Origin: Gemmataceae bacterium
GTDB taxonomy: Bacteria; Planctomycetota; Planctomycetia; Gemmatales; Gemmataceae
Reading direction: 5' to 3'
Length of the DNA stretch: 64,000 nucleotides
Assembly: GCA_003136315.1 (NCBI GenBank)
Contig: PLDW01000143.1
Coordinates: 22,049-86,048 of the forward strand
Under the pieces are notes generated by a model that ran no database searches, was not told where the DNA came from, and saw only the letters and a program-made list of their open reading frames with translations. Positions 37,701 to 47,700 of the stretch are shown piece by piece (positions within the stretch are counted from its first letter, which is position 1; each line of letters opens with the position of its first letter). The position numbers and the translations under genes are program-made.

Positions 37701-38603
37701 GGTGCCACCCTCGAGTTGAGCACGCTACCAAACGGTCCAGGCATCGTTTACAACCCCGAGCCACTCACCCTTCAGGGGGGAAGTGATCTGGTGAATGCCC
37801 AGGGCTCGAACACGTGGCAAGGCCCGATTACGCTCGCCAATGCAGCCTCGATCCCAGCCTCGATTCAGACCAACAGCGGCTCAGCGCTGACCGTGACCAA
37901 CGTGATCAGCGACCTCTCCAAAGGCGTCACCACCGGCGGCGCTTTAGACACCTGGGGGAGCGGGACACTGACCTTCTCGTACAACGGTTCGGAGGCGTAT
38001 ACCGGAGTGACGACGGTCGAGGCTGGCACCCTGACGCTGGCCAGTTCGGGCACCAATAACGTGGCCCTCACCGGTAGCGTCACGGTCGGTTCAGGTGCGA
38101 CCCTGACCGGCACCGGCAGTATCAGTGGTACTGTCACCATTTCGCCGTCTTCGCCGATTTATGGTCCCGGCACCATGACCGGCACTTTCACCATCCGTGG
38201 CAATGTCAACAATTCCGGTACGATGTCCGGCAGTTATCTCATCACTGGCAACCTCACCAATTCTGGCACGATCATCGTTGGTGGTTCGACCGTTCCGGGC
38301 ACCTTCACCGTCAACGGAAACTACCACCAGACGAGTAATGGGGTTCTGACGATCGAACTGGCTAGCCCGACTTCCTACTCCGAGTTCGTGGTCACAGGGG
38401 CCGCTACCCTCGACTCTGGCAGCGAACTAAACGTCATCTCGGTGAATAACTTCACCCCAACCACCGCGAACTCGTTCAGCAACGTGTTAGCATTCGGTTC
38501 GGTGAGTGGCAGCCTCGCCGTGGAGAGCCCGATGTCAGTCCCGTTCTCTCTCGTCACCTCCCAGCCGTCGCCCAACCAGATCGATGACACGCTGGATGTC
38601 TAG
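34731..38603 (+). CDS. Beta-repeat (autotransporter-associated repeat) surface protein
   Basis: 1290 residues from ATG 34731 with AGGAG 8 bases upstream. The N-terminus has a basic helix and LGVEFLEDRLTPT, a motif I know from many exported giant proteins of Gemmata-type planctomycetes. The body repeats a ~60-100-residue pattern with LTGTNTYAGVTYVTDGTLVA and similar words (LDGTNTYSGAT, LNQNNSYTGAT, LTGTNTYADTT), the passenger-associated beta-strand repeat that folds as a beta-helix. It is rich in Thr, Ser, Gly and Asn. No autotransporter barrel is seen at the C-terminus, so it is secreted or surface-held by another route. An adhesin or matrix role is likely. Confidence 0.85.
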   Translation: MAIASLKTFLRRLFAPRSLSPVRTAPRHRLGVEFLEDRLTPTTNVWLGAVNSGTVQAPAYDWSTPGNWSLGTPAVGQDLVFGALTGATAAQYTVTDDLAITSVNSITFTSNTGYVISPLNPSNTIDLASIALSAPTNSQATVGADLTFTAGGTTTPTGNATLTINSTAGTTLAISSPTVNNGGNTLTVTGQGIVYFNGTSGIVPGTIIGAGGLSINQKYSSTVYTCDLDDTANYSGSTIIITGSALLDAPSGYAVSNCLVIGKFSATSPSTAPAINATATLGASNEIPGAQPASVAIFANGALYTGNLQQTTINSKGKPVTTNQGYTDTIGSLLMQGGLIDTSDSSISGATPGTIILNGDVTTLGYSFSAAIKGHLDLGNVAPDAYGNQSRNFNLDSGTAVPDLDIAATVTSATPNVGLKLQGYSTPLNLALASLVNAYQTTNTPGMLQLDGTNTYSGATQVGATPGSSAPGGTLIITNAQSLGSLTTPAGTTNSTTVESGSSLNLWNPNADTTLPFLPYSLTLYGAGDVDLVGDTNLTVDTSLTDPSLASLSDGGALQAGGPTDGVHYTSLQWTGNVTLASTSVIEENDFTSLSITPTTTYPNGGIVSGPGGLIKTGTGTVVLNQNNSYTGATEVTDGILKVNHPFSLGGSGMGSPANPDPSAGTMVDFSGSLQLAGSVTISNETLTLVAGAGGRYDFYNNDTTDSTQATQATPALFSNGTNTWNGAVILAPNPLTGQTTNHIAAIDGATLTISGAISDPSPATTPSPDNFLIGQSDASLTHIAAVYDGTVLLTGTNTYADTTEVRFGILAVANADALGSPNNEATNPALNGGTTVDSGATLQLQGGATGTIPFDPMENLTLNGSGMAVATADAPGYGALQNWTGFNTWGGNVDLATASSISAASYTDFTQTGFPEFITSQLTIMGVVSDPYSTNPKLTTSNLTEIDSGILALTGTNTYAGVTYVTDGTLVAENATALGATTAGTTVSNGATLELSTLPNGPGIVYNPEPLTLQGGSDLVNAQGSNTWQGPITLANAASIPASIQTNSGSALTVTNVISDLSKGVTTGGALDTWGSGTLTFSYNGSEAYTGVTTVEAGTLTLASSGTNNVALTGSVTVGSGATLTGTGSISGTVTISPSSPIYGPGTMTGTFTIRGNVNNSGTMSGSYLITGNLTNSGTIIVGGSTVPGTFTVNGNYHQTSNGVLTIELASPTSYSEFVVTGAATLDSGSELNVISVNNFTPTTANSFSNVLAFGSVSGSLAVESPMSVPFSLVTSQPSPNQIDDTLDV

Positions 38604-38649
38604 TGTGCGTGCGGTGGGCGCGGCCCCATTGAGTTGTTCTTGTTTGCCG

Positions 38650-38675
38650 CAGAACGCGCTTCCTCGGGCGTTCTG
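38650..38675 (+). terminator. Hairpin after the surface-protein gene
   Basis: CAGAACGC, 10-base loop, GCGTTCTG, 46 bases after the stop. No T tract follows, so it may only protect the 3' end. Confidence 0.4.
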
Positions 38676-38857
38676 TGGTGGCTGGTCATTGGGCGGTTGT
38701 CATCGAATCGTGCCGAGCGGGCGGCGCATACAGCAGGTCAGTCTCCATGCCCCCGAAGCGGGGCGGAAACGACCTGCTGATGATTGTTCAAGAGGCACCA
38801 ACGGTGATGTGGCAGGGGCCAGACGCTGAATCTCCTCGCGACAGATGACATCGCATG

Positions 38858-39457
38858 TCACGACGGTTCGCGGTCCTGCCAGACCTCTCGAATCCGGCGG
38901 AGTTTTCTTTCCACTGCCGGAACAGACCGGTCGAGCTTCTCACCAATCTGGGCGTTGGAATACCCCTCTAGCTTCCAGACCGCGATCTGCCGAAGCGTCG
39001 GATCGGGAAGAACTTGGAGCAATCGCTGGAATTCTTCGGCCATGATTGCCGCTTCGGCCGGACCGGGGTCGGCTGCTGGGAGTGGCTGTTCATCGGACCC
39101 ATCACCGCCGAGCGGGACGTGTACCCTTCCCCCACCACGTTTCTGACGCCCTTCTGCTTCAAATTGGTCCGCGGCTTTCCGGGCAGTGACCACAAATAAC
39201 ACTTGCCAGAGGTCGTCGCGGTCATCCAGTTTGGGGAATCGCCCGTTCTGGGCTGCCCGGATGAAGCTGTCGAATGCCGACAGGGCGATGTCCTCCTCGT
39301 CCGCAACAGCACGGGGTCGGCCACCCAGGTGGCGGCGAGCCAGGCCGATCAGTCGGCCGAAATAGACTATCCACAGCCGGTTGACCGCCTCGTCGCGGTC
39401 TCCGGCCTTCATGCGATCGAGCCAGAGGGTAACGCTACCGGAGTTGGGCACAATCAT
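38858..39457 (-). CDS. ECF sigma factor, planctomycete type
   Basis: 199 residues from ATG 39457. Region 2: LIGLARRHLGGRPRAVADEE, DIALSAFDSFIRAAQNGRF, and DLWQVLFVVTARKAADQFEA. Region 4: LPDPTLRQIAVWKLEGYSNA QIGEKLDRSVPAVERKLRRI, a clear HTH. The family is strongly expanded in Planctomycetes and is often encoded with Ser/Thr kinases and N-terminal-motif surface proteins. The gene diverges from the CHAT/kinase/CHAT operon 177 bases away and probably controls or is controlled by it. Confidence 0.85.
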   Translation of the reverse strand: MIVPNSGSVTLWLDRMKAGDRDEAVNRLWIVYFGRLIGLARRHLGGRPRAVADEEDIALSAFDSFIRAAQNGRFPKLDDRDDLWQVLFVVTARKAADQFEAEGRQKRGGGRVHVPLGGDGSDEQPLPAADPGPAEAAIMAEEFQRLLQVLPDPTLRQIAVWKLEGYSNAQIGEKLDRSVPAVERKLRRIREVWQDREPS

Positions 39458-39633
39458 ACTCCTTTCAAGCCACTCTCAGTGTATCGCTCGAAGAAAGTCC
39501 ACGGAAGGGTGATGAGTGGCGAACCGATTTGTAGATGAATCGAGAGATCGCTGGTTTCCGGCATGTTGAGCCGGGGCAATCCGGCGGGTACGATGGGCGG
39601 CAAGGTGAAATGATTGATCCGGAGGAGGTTGTG

Positions 39634-42489
39634 ATGAGGCGGTTCATCTTGGTGGGGTTGGCCTTGGCCTATGGGCTGACCGCGATGAGCGACGAGCCAA
39701 AGCCAAAACCCACTGCGACACTGCCCCCGTATAAAAGGCTGCTGACGGATGCCGATGCGAAGATAGCCGAGGAGCTGGAGAAGAGGAGCGAGGAGGCAGA
39801 GAAGGCTGACGATTTCGACAAGGCGATCGCGCTTCGCGGAGAGTTGCTGGCCTTGAGGATCAAGGCTCAGGGGGCCGACCACTGGGAAGCGATTGACGTG
39901 AAGTGGGAGCTTATTACAACGCGCAAGGTGGCCGCGCTGCCCGCGGATCAGCGGGCGGGCTGGCGAAAGGCGGACCAGGGAGTCAACGAGGCCCGGGAAC
40001 TCGAAGCGAAAGGCGAGTACGCAAAGGCTCAGCCGCTCCGCCAAAAATCACTCGACCGCTACCGCGAACTCTTTAGCGATAGACACCCCAACACTGCCAT
40101 CTGCTACGGCAACCTGGCCGCCAACCTGAACGCCCAGGGGAAGTGCGCGGATGCCCATCTACTCTTCCAGAAGTCCCTCGACCTCTACCGCGAACTCCTT
40201 GGCGACAAACATCCTAACACTGCCACTATCTACAATAACCTAGCTTTGAACCTGACCGCTCAGGGGCGGTACGCGGACGCAGAGCCTCTCTTACAAATGG
40301 CCCTCGGCCTTCGCCAAGAACTACACGGTGATAAACACCCAAATACGGCCTCCAGTTACAACAACCTGGCCGGCAACCTGAACGCCCAGGGGAAGTGCGC
40401 AGAAGCACAGCTCCTCTACCACAAGGCCCTCGACCTCTACCTCGACCTCTTCGGCGACGCACACCCCAATACTGCCACTATCTACAACAACCTTGCCCTG
40501 AATCTGGATGCGCAGAGGAAGTACGCGGAGGCACAACCACTCTACCAGAAGGCCCTCGACATCCGCCGCTCACGGTTTGGTGACAAACACCCCGACACTG
40601 CCCTGAGCTATAGCAACATGGCCGGCAATCTGTACTCCCAAGGGAAGTACGCGGAGGCACACCCACTCTTCCAGAAGGCCCTTGACCTCAATCGTGATCT
40701 CCTCGGTGACACACACCCCAACTCCGCCAAGAGCTTCCTGGTCCTGGCCTACAGCCTCCACGCTCAGAGAAAGTATGCCGAGGCCCAGGGGCAGTTGACG
40801 GAGGCCGCCACGGCCTATGAAGTCGCCCGCCTGGGTGTGGCAAGCCGTGGGTTGGATCGGGCGGTCTTCGGGGCAACGCGATCCCCATATCGCTTGCAGG
40901 CGACCACACTGGCTCACCTCCATTCCCCGGTGGCAGCCTGGGTCGCTGCCGAGAACGACCTGGCCCGCGGCCTGAGCGATGAAACCGCAACCTACAAGGG
41001 ACTCACGCTCACTCTCGACGAGCAGAACCACCGCATCAACTTGACCGACCGTCTGGCGCAGATTCAGCCCCGCCTCCTCCAGCTCGTCTCAAAGGCGACC
41101 CTCACCGATCCGGAGAAGGAAGAACTTGCCAAACTCCAGGTCGACCGTCGAGCAATCGAAACCGAACTCTCGGGCCTAGCCTCCCGCTTGAGCCGCCGAC
41201 AACTTGCCAGTCTCCCCGGCGTTCAGGCTGCGCTCTCTTCCGATGCCGCTGTAGTGCTGTGGGTGGATCTCCCGAATCAAGGGGATCTCCTGGAGCACTG
41301 GGGCTGCGTGGTCCGCCGTGACGGCGAACCCGCCTGGGAACAGCTTCCAGGTTCAAGTCCCAAGCAGACATGGACCAACGCCGATTCCGTCCTCCCGTCA
41401 AAACTACGTGAGGCCCTCGCCTCCGGTTCAGCCACTGCCGCAGAACTGGCCAACCTTGCGGATCAATTGCATGCCCAGCGGCTCGCCCCGCTCTCTCGAC
41501 ACCTCGGCGGAGTCAAAACGATCTACGTGATCGCTGTGAATGAGATGGCGGGTATTCCGGTCGAGGCGTTGACCTGTGAGTACACGATCAGCTACCTGCC
41601 CTCCGGCACCTTCCTGGCCCAGCTCCAAAGCCGTGTACCGCCCTCAAGCTCGGCCCTAATGGCCCTCGGCGATCCGGACTTCTCACGTCCGGAGGCCAAA
41701 CCGAAGGCAGCCAGGGGCGGAAACTGGAAAGACCTCCCCGGCACCCGCTCGGAAGTGGCACAGATCGCCAAACTGTTCGGCCCCTCAAGCACTACCCTGC
41801 TTGATAGCGAAGCCAGCGAGCAATCGCTCGACACGCTGCGCAAGAAGGGGGAACTGTCGAAGTTCCGCTTCCTGCACTTTGCCACCCACGGCGAGGCTAA
41901 CAACATCCGGACACTCGAATCGGTGCTGATCCTGGCACAGGACAAGCTCCCGGAGACACCGCTGCCGCGAGTCGGCGAGCCTCTCATCAACGGCCAACTG
42001 TCCGCGCGAGAGGTGTTGGAGTTTTGGGATCTGAATGCGGAATTGGTGACGCTTTCGGCCTGCGAGACAGCAATCGGTCGCCAGGGCGGCGGCGACGGGC
42101 TGCTGGGGTTCGCCCAGGCGTTCCTGACCCGCGGCAGTCGGGCGGTCTGCCTGAGCCTGTGGAAGGTGGACGACACCGCCACAGCCCTGCTGATGATCCG
42201 CTTCTACCAGAACCTGCTGGGCAAGCGCCCTGGGTTGACCGGTCCAATGCCGAAGGCTCTGGCCCTGGCCGAGGCCAAACGATGGCTGCGGGAGATTTCC
42301 GCGGAGGAAGCCCTCAAGCTGACCGCGGCGGCAACCAACGGTGTGGTCCGTGGCAATCGGGGTAAAGGTGAGAAACTCAAGCCGGTCGTTCCTGTGATGG
42401 ACCCAACGCAGCCGGGGGCGAAGGAGATCAAACCGTTCGCCGATCCGCGTTACTGGGCCGCCTTTATCCTCATTGGTGACCCAAACTGA
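39634..42489 (+). CDS. TPR-CHAT protease-like protein
   Basis: 951 residues from ATG 39634, with GGAGGAGG upstream. Signal-peptide-like start MRRFILVGLALAYGLTAMS, so probably exported or membrane-held. Six or more TPR units of the Kinesin-light-chain type (SYNNLAGNLNAQGKCAEAQL LYHKALDLY) cover ~150-390. The C-terminal CHAT domain (~600-930) is a caspase-fold peptidase with His in LHFATHGE (~750) and Cys in TLSACETAIG (~809), both present. Between TPR and CHAT is a helical linker with many KLQVDRRAIETELS-type repeats. It is followed by a kinase gene and a paralogue with a PDZ insert. Likely a proteolytic effector or signalling protease. Confidence 0.88.
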   Translation: MRRFILVGLALAYGLTAMSDEPKPKPTATLPPYKRLLTDADAKIAEELEKRSEEAEKADDFDKAIALRGELLALRIKAQGADHWEAIDVKWELITTRKVAALPADQRAGWRKADQGVNEARELEAKGEYAKAQPLRQKSLDRYRELFSDRHPNTAICYGNLAANLNAQGKCADAHLLFQKSLDLYRELLGDKHPNTATIYNNLALNLTAQGRYADAEPLLQMALGLRQELHGDKHPNTASSYNNLAGNLNAQGKCAEAQLLYHKALDLYLDLFGDAHPNTATIYNNLALNLDAQRKYAEAQPLYQKALDIRRSRFGDKHPDTALSYSNMAGNLYSQGKYAEAHPLFQKALDLNRDLLGDTHPNSAKSFLVLAYSLHAQRKYAEAQGQLTEAATAYEVARLGVASRGLDRAVFGATRSPYRLQATTLAHLHSPVAAWVAAENDLARGLSDETATYKGLTLTLDEQNHRINLTDRLAQIQPRLLQLVSKATLTDPEKEELAKLQVDRRAIETELSGLASRLSRRQLASLPGVQAALSSDAAVVLWVDLPNQGDLLEHWGCVVRRDGEPAWEQLPGSSPKQTWTNADSVLPSKLREALASGSATAAELANLADQLHAQRLAPLSRHLGGVKTIYVIAVNEMAGIPVEALTCEYTISYLPSGTFLAQLQSRVPPSSSALMALGDPDFSRPEAKPKAARGGNWKDLPGTRSEVAQIAKLFGPSSTTLLDSEASEQSLDTLRKKGELSKFRFLHFATHGEANNIRTLESVLILAQDKLPETPLPRVGEPLINGQLSAREVLEFWDLNAELVTLSACETAIGRQGGGDGLLGFAQAFLTRGSRAVCLSLWKVDDTATALLMIRFYQNLLGKRPGLTGPMPKALALAEAKRWLREISAEEALKLTAAATNGVVRGNRGKGEKLKPVVPVMDPTQPGAKEIKPFADPRYWAAFILIGDPN

Positions 42490-42515
42490 CAGCCTTAAGA
42501 TAACGAGGAATTCCA

Positions 42516-44705
42516 ATGGCTGCAACCGCCAACCGTCCCCATGTGACCGCTGTGGTCGATTCCCTGTGCGATCGGTTCGAGGATGCGCTCAGAGCGGGTG
42601 AGCGGCCTGTGCTCGATGCCTGGTTGAGGGAAGCCGGCTCCGACGCCTCAGCAGCCCTGGCCGATCTGGTTGACCTTGACCTGGACCACCGCATTCGGAC
42701 GGGAGAGTCGATCACCGCCGCCGATTACTTCGCCCGGTTCCCGGAGCTTCTGGCGGACCCCACGATTGCGGTCCGACTGGTCAGCACCGAATTCCAGGCC
42801 GCCAGGGCTCGACAGCCGGGAGTGAGTGAAGCCGACTTTCGCTACCGTTACCCCAACCTCGCGAACCATCCGGAGTGGAGCAACGGTCCCTGGGTCTCGA
42901 AATCTGCTTCCGAGAGGACATCCTCCTTCGCCTCCCCGGCCGATACCACCGACGAGTTCCGACCGGGTAAGACCGATGCTGCCGAATTCCTCGCCACGTT
43001 TCTGGCCACACCGGAGCGTCCCGGCGATATTGGCCGGCTCGCGGAGTACCACATCTGTGGGGTACTCGGGGCCGGTGGGATGGGGGTAGTGCTGGAAGCG
43101 GAAGATCCCACTCTACTCCGCACTGTTGCCATCAAGCTGATGCGACCGGAGGTCGCAACGAGACCGGGAGCCAGAGAGCGATTCCTGCGGGAAGCCCGGT
43201 CGGTCGCAGCTGTGGCACACCCCCGAGTCGTCGTGATTCACCACATCGGCGAGTGGAAGGGAACCCCGTTTCTCGTGATGCCGTTGATGGCCGGAAGGTC
43301 ACTCCAAAATCGGTTAAAGGCCGATCCCCCCATGCCTTTGGACGAGATCGTCCGTATCGTCCGCGAAGCAGCCGACGGGCTGGCTGCGGCTCATGCCCGA
43401 GGGCTGACCCACCGCGATATCAAACCGGACAATCTCTGGCTGGAAGACACCACGGAGGGAAGCCACGTTCGGCTCCTGGATTTCGGCCTGGCCCGTGGAG
43501 ATGAGGCCGAGTCACTGACTGTACCTGGGGCAGTGATGGGCACCCCAAGCTACATGGCTCCCGAGCAAGCCTCCGGGCAATCGGTGGACGGCCGGACCGA
43601 CCTGTTCAGTCTCGGGTGCGTGCTTTTCGAGTTATTGACAGGGCAGAAGGCGTTTGCCGGCTCGACCGTTCTGTCGGTGCTCCATGCCCTGGCAAACCAC
43701 CACCCGCCAGAAGTGCGGGCACTGGTGCCAACCATTCCGGCTTCCCTGTCCGACCTCACGAAGCAACTCCTTGAAAAGTCGCCGGAACATCGACCGACGT
43801 CCGCCATCGCAGTATCGGCAGAACTCCGACGGATCGAAGCGACACTGGGCGCCCCTCCGAACCTCGCGCCCATCGCGCCTCCCCAGCGAACCCCCACGCA
43901 ACGGCGTCAGCCCAGGTGGGTCTGGGTCACGGCCGCGGTGGTCTTGCTCGCAGTGGCAGCGCTGGTGAGCTGGGTCGTCGCCCGGGACCGAACCCCCATC
44001 GCCGACATCCCTGAATCGTCCAGGGTGGACCTCAATGCCCTTCCTTCAAAACCGGAGCCGGCACCTCCTCTGCCTCCGATCGCATCTGTGCCCCTTCGAG
44101 TGACGAAATTCAATGTCAACCATTACACTCACATGCCGGATGCCGATGTGCTGCGAGGCGTGCTCGGCGAGAAAACATTTACACCTGCACTGAATGATCG
44201 GGTACGAGTCGCAGTACAACTTTCTAAACCCGGGTATGCGTATGTGATTGCCTTGCGTCCCGACGGTGTGGTGGACCTCTGCTTCCCCGCAGACGAGGAA
44301 ATGCCACCGCCACTGACCGACACGCCGCGCTATCCGTCTCCGCCAGCGGACCCGGATGATTCGTATGGTTTGAAGGAAGGAGAGGGGTTGTGGGTGTTCG
44401 TAGTGGTGGCCTCCGAGAAGCCGTTGCCGAGCTACCGCACCTGGCTATCTCAACACTTCAGGAACAAAATCGCCTGGACACCCATGCCCAAAATCCCCCC
44501 GGATATAGTCTGGCGTGACGATGGCAATTCAAACGTCGAGACATTAATTCCGAGTGGGATGGTCCTGAGTCCGCGCGGCAAGAGCGAGAAACTGATCGGT
44601 CCTGCGACAACAATCACCCACCTGACCGACTCGCTGCGGATCACTGGGCAGATGGACACGGTTTCCGCCATTGGATTTCGAGTCGGTAAACGGGAGAAAG
44701 ACTGA
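42516..44705 (+). CDS. Transmembrane Ser/Thr protein kinase with DUF4384-like sensor
   Basis: 729 residues from ATG 42516. The N-terminal ~165 residues are the helical region seen before many planctomycete kinases (AADYFARFPELLADP). Kinase domain ~175-445: GAGGMG loop, Lys in TVAIKLMRPE, HRDIKPDN catalytic loop, DFGLA and APEQ, all intact. One membrane helix (VWVTAAVVLLAVAALVSWVV, ~467-488) precedes an extracytoplasmic region of ~220 residues that looks like DUF4384 (VRVAVQLSKPGYAYVIALRP). It is sandwiched between the two CHAT genes with 26 and 25 base gaps, so all three are co-expressed. It probably phosphorylates the CHAT partners or the nearby sigma factor. Confidence 0.9.
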   Translation: MAATANRPHVTAVVDSLCDRFEDALRAGERPVLDAWLREAGSDASAALADLVDLDLDHRIRTGESITAADYFARFPELLADPTIAVRLVSTEFQAARARQPGVSEADFRYRYPNLANHPEWSNGPWVSKSASERTSSFASPADTTDEFRPGKTDAAEFLATFLATPERPGDIGRLAEYHICGVLGAGGMGVVLEAEDPTLLRTVAIKLMRPEVATRPGARERFLREARSVAAVAHPRVVVIHHIGEWKGTPFLVMPLMAGRSLQNRLKADPPMPLDEIVRIVREAADGLAAAHARGLTHRDIKPDNLWLEDTTEGSHVRLLDFGLARGDEAESLTVPGAVMGTPSYMAPEQASGQSVDGRTDLFSLGCVLFELLTGQKAFAGSTVLSVLHALANHHPPEVRALVPTIPASLSDLTKQLLEKSPEHRPTSAIAVSAELRRIEATLGAPPNLAPIAPPQRTPTQRRQPRWVWVTAAVVLLAVAALVSWVVARDRTPIADIPESSRVDLNALPSKPEPAPPLPPIASVPLRVTKFNVNHYTHMPDADVLRGVLGEKTFTPALNDRVRVAVQLSKPGYAYVIALRPDGVVDLCFPADEEMPPPLTDTPRYPSPPADPDDSYGLKEGEGLWVFVVVASEKPLPSYRTWLSQHFRNKIAWTPMPKIPPDIVWRDDGNSNVETLIPSGMVLSPRGKSEKLIGPATTITHLTDSLRITGQMDTVSAIGFRVGKREKD

Positions 44706-44730
44706 AGGCTTGGAACCTGGGGGCTGACTC

Positions 44731-47700
44731 GTGACACGAACATTGATGCTGACTGTCGGGCTATGCATGTCCGGCATGCTGTCAGCGAGGACCGACGAAC
44801 CGAAAACACAGCCGAATACGACACTGCCGCCATACAAACGGTTGCTGACAGGCAGCGATGCCAAGAAGGCCGCGAATTTGGAGAGGCGAGCGGACAAGGC
44901 AAAGAATGCCCAGAATTATAACAAAGTAATCGGTTTACGTGAAGAGTTGCTGGCACTTCGAGCCAAGACACAAGGAATCGATCATTGGGAAACAATCGAT
45001 GCAAAGTGGGAGCTGGACGCTGCTCGGAAGATGGCGGCACTGCCAGCAAAGCAGCGTGCGGACTTCCAGAAGGCCCGCCAAAAAGATGACAAGGCCGACC
45101 AATTCGATAAGGAGGGCCAATACGCAAAGGTTCAGCCTGCACGAGAAGCCTATTGTCGCTGGTGCGAGAGGGTCTTTGGTGAGAAGCATCCCATCACCGC
45201 CTCCAGCTACAACAACCTGGCTGCCAACTGTGCTGAGCTGGGGAAGTTCGCGGACGCAGAGCGACTTTTCCAGAAGGCCCTGGAGATCGATTCTGAACTC
45301 CTTGGCGACAAACACCCTGATACCGCCAATGCCTACAACAACCTGGCCTACATCTTTAACCTTCAGGGGAGGTATTCGGACGCACAGCCACTCTATGAGA
45401 AAGCCCTCGATCTCTACCGTGAAGTCCTTGGTGAGAATCACTCCGACACCGCAACCTGCTACGGTAGCCTCGCCAGCAATCTCGACCACCTGGGGAAATA
45501 TGCGGAGGCCCAGCCGCTCCACCAGACCGCTCTTGAGGTGCATCGCAAACTCCTCGGCGACAATCACCCCCACACTGCTTCCCTCTATCAAGGCCTCGCA
45601 AAAAATCTTTCTGATCAGGGGAAATACGCTGATGCACAACCACTCTTCCAGAAAGCCCTCGACATTTATCGCGAACAGTTCGGCGAGCAGCACCCCGACA
45701 CGGCAGGGTCCTATAACGAATTTGCTGCGAGCCTATTAGATGAGGGAAAGTACGCGGAGGCACAGCCACTCTTCCAGAAAGCCCTAGATAGTTTTCGCAC
45801 AGTTTATGGTGACAACCACCAGAACACAGCCAACAGCTACAATAACGTAGCCCTGATCTTAGATGCCCGGTATAAGTTCGAAGAAGCACAACCGCTCTTG
45901 CGGAAAGCCCTCGAAATTAAACGCGCACTACTTGGCGACAAACACCCCGATACGGCCAAAGGCTATTGCAATCTGGCTGGGAATCTGTTCGAACAGGGGA
46001 AGTACATCGATGCGCAGCCCTTCTTCGAGAAGGCCCTCAAAATCAACCGCGAACTTCTTGGCGACAAACATCCTCATATTGCCATTAGCTGCACGAGCTT
46101 CGCCCTTAACTCGTTCGCTCAACACAAGTATACAGAGGCGAGTATTCTGTTAACTCAAGCTACAACGGCTTACGAAACGTCCCGCCTGGGTGTGGCCGAG
46201 CGGGGGCTGGATCGTGCTGTATACGCGGCAAAGAGATCCCCATACCGGCTACTCGCTGTCGCGCATGCACACCTCAGCTCCCCCGTTGCTGCCTGGGTAG
46301 CTGCCGAGACCGATCTGGCGCGTGGCTTGAGTGATGAAATCGCATCTTACAAGGGACTCGCTCTCACTCCCGACGAGCAGCAATTACGCATCTCCCTGAC
46401 CAAACGGCTAAAGCAGATTCAGCCGCGCCTCCTCCAGCTTGTCTCGACGGCGAACCCGACTGATCCAGATAAGGACGAACTTGTCAGACTCCATGACGAA
46501 CGGCGAATGATCGAGGCAAAACTCTCGGACCTTGCCTCCAGCTTGAGCCAGCGCGAGGTACTCGCCCTCCCCACGGTACAGGCTGCGATCCCAGCCGACG
46601 CGGCAGTGGTGCTGTGGGTCGATGTGAATCTTTCGAGATTTCAAGAGCACTGGGGGTGCGTGGTTCGCCAGACGGGAGAACCCGCCTGGGAGCGTCTGTC
46701 CGGCACCGGCCCCAACCAATCATGGACCAGCAACGATTTAAGCCTCCCCAGGAAACTGCGTGAGGCCCTCTCCTCGGTGACGACCCCGACCGCAGAACTC
46801 GATCTCCTTGCCAAGCGACTGCACGCTCAGCGACTGGCCCCACTCGCCCGACACCTCAGCGGGGTGAAGATTCTCTACGTAATCGCCGTGAATGAGATGG
46901 CGGCCATTCCGATCGAGGCGCTGACCGGCGAGTATACCATCGGCTATGTCCCCTCCGGCACCTTCCTGGCCCGGCTCCAAACCAGACCATCGCCGTCAGG
47001 CTCGACCCTCCTGGCTCTGGGTGACCCTGTGTTCACCCGTCCGGACGCGATGCCAGCCTCTTTTGCGGCCTTGCCTCCTGGTGGACTGCTCATCCAGCAG
47101 ATGACGCCCGAAGGCCCTGCTGCAAAGGCCCTCCTCAAGCCGGGCGATGTGCTCATCCGGTATGGTGAGACCGACTTGACCACTGTGGAATCCCTCACCG
47201 GAGCAATCCAGGCCCAGACCACAGCCAAGGAAGTCGCGATCACCGTCTGGCGGGAAGGTGTCGACAAGCCGTTCACTCGAATGGTTCCCCCCGGTCAGTT
47301 GGGTGTGGTGTTTTTGAAAGAGCCAGCCCGGCAAGCCCTCGCTAATCGCCGCAAGAACGATGCGATGTTGTTAGCCCTTCGCGGTGGGGACTGGAAAGAC
47401 CTCCCCGGCACACGCTCGGAGGTCGCCCAGATCGCCAAGCTCTTCGGCCCTACAAGCACCACACTACTCGACAGCGAAGCCAGTGAGCAATCTCTCGATG
47501 CATTGCGCAAGAAGGGGGAACTGTCGAAGTTCCGTTACCTGCACTTCGCCACCCACGGCGAAGCGAATAATGTCCGAACGCTCGAATCGGTGCTGATTCT
47601 GGCCCAGGACAAGTTCTCGGAGACGCCGTTGCCGCGGGTCGGCGAGCCGTTGATCAATGGGCAACTGTCAGCCCGCGAGGTGTTGGAGTTCTGGGAATTG

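Noticed and set aside
40050..40790. Repeated DNA units of about 126 bp
   Set aside because: They are the codons of TPR repeats, not a non-coding repeat or CRISPR.
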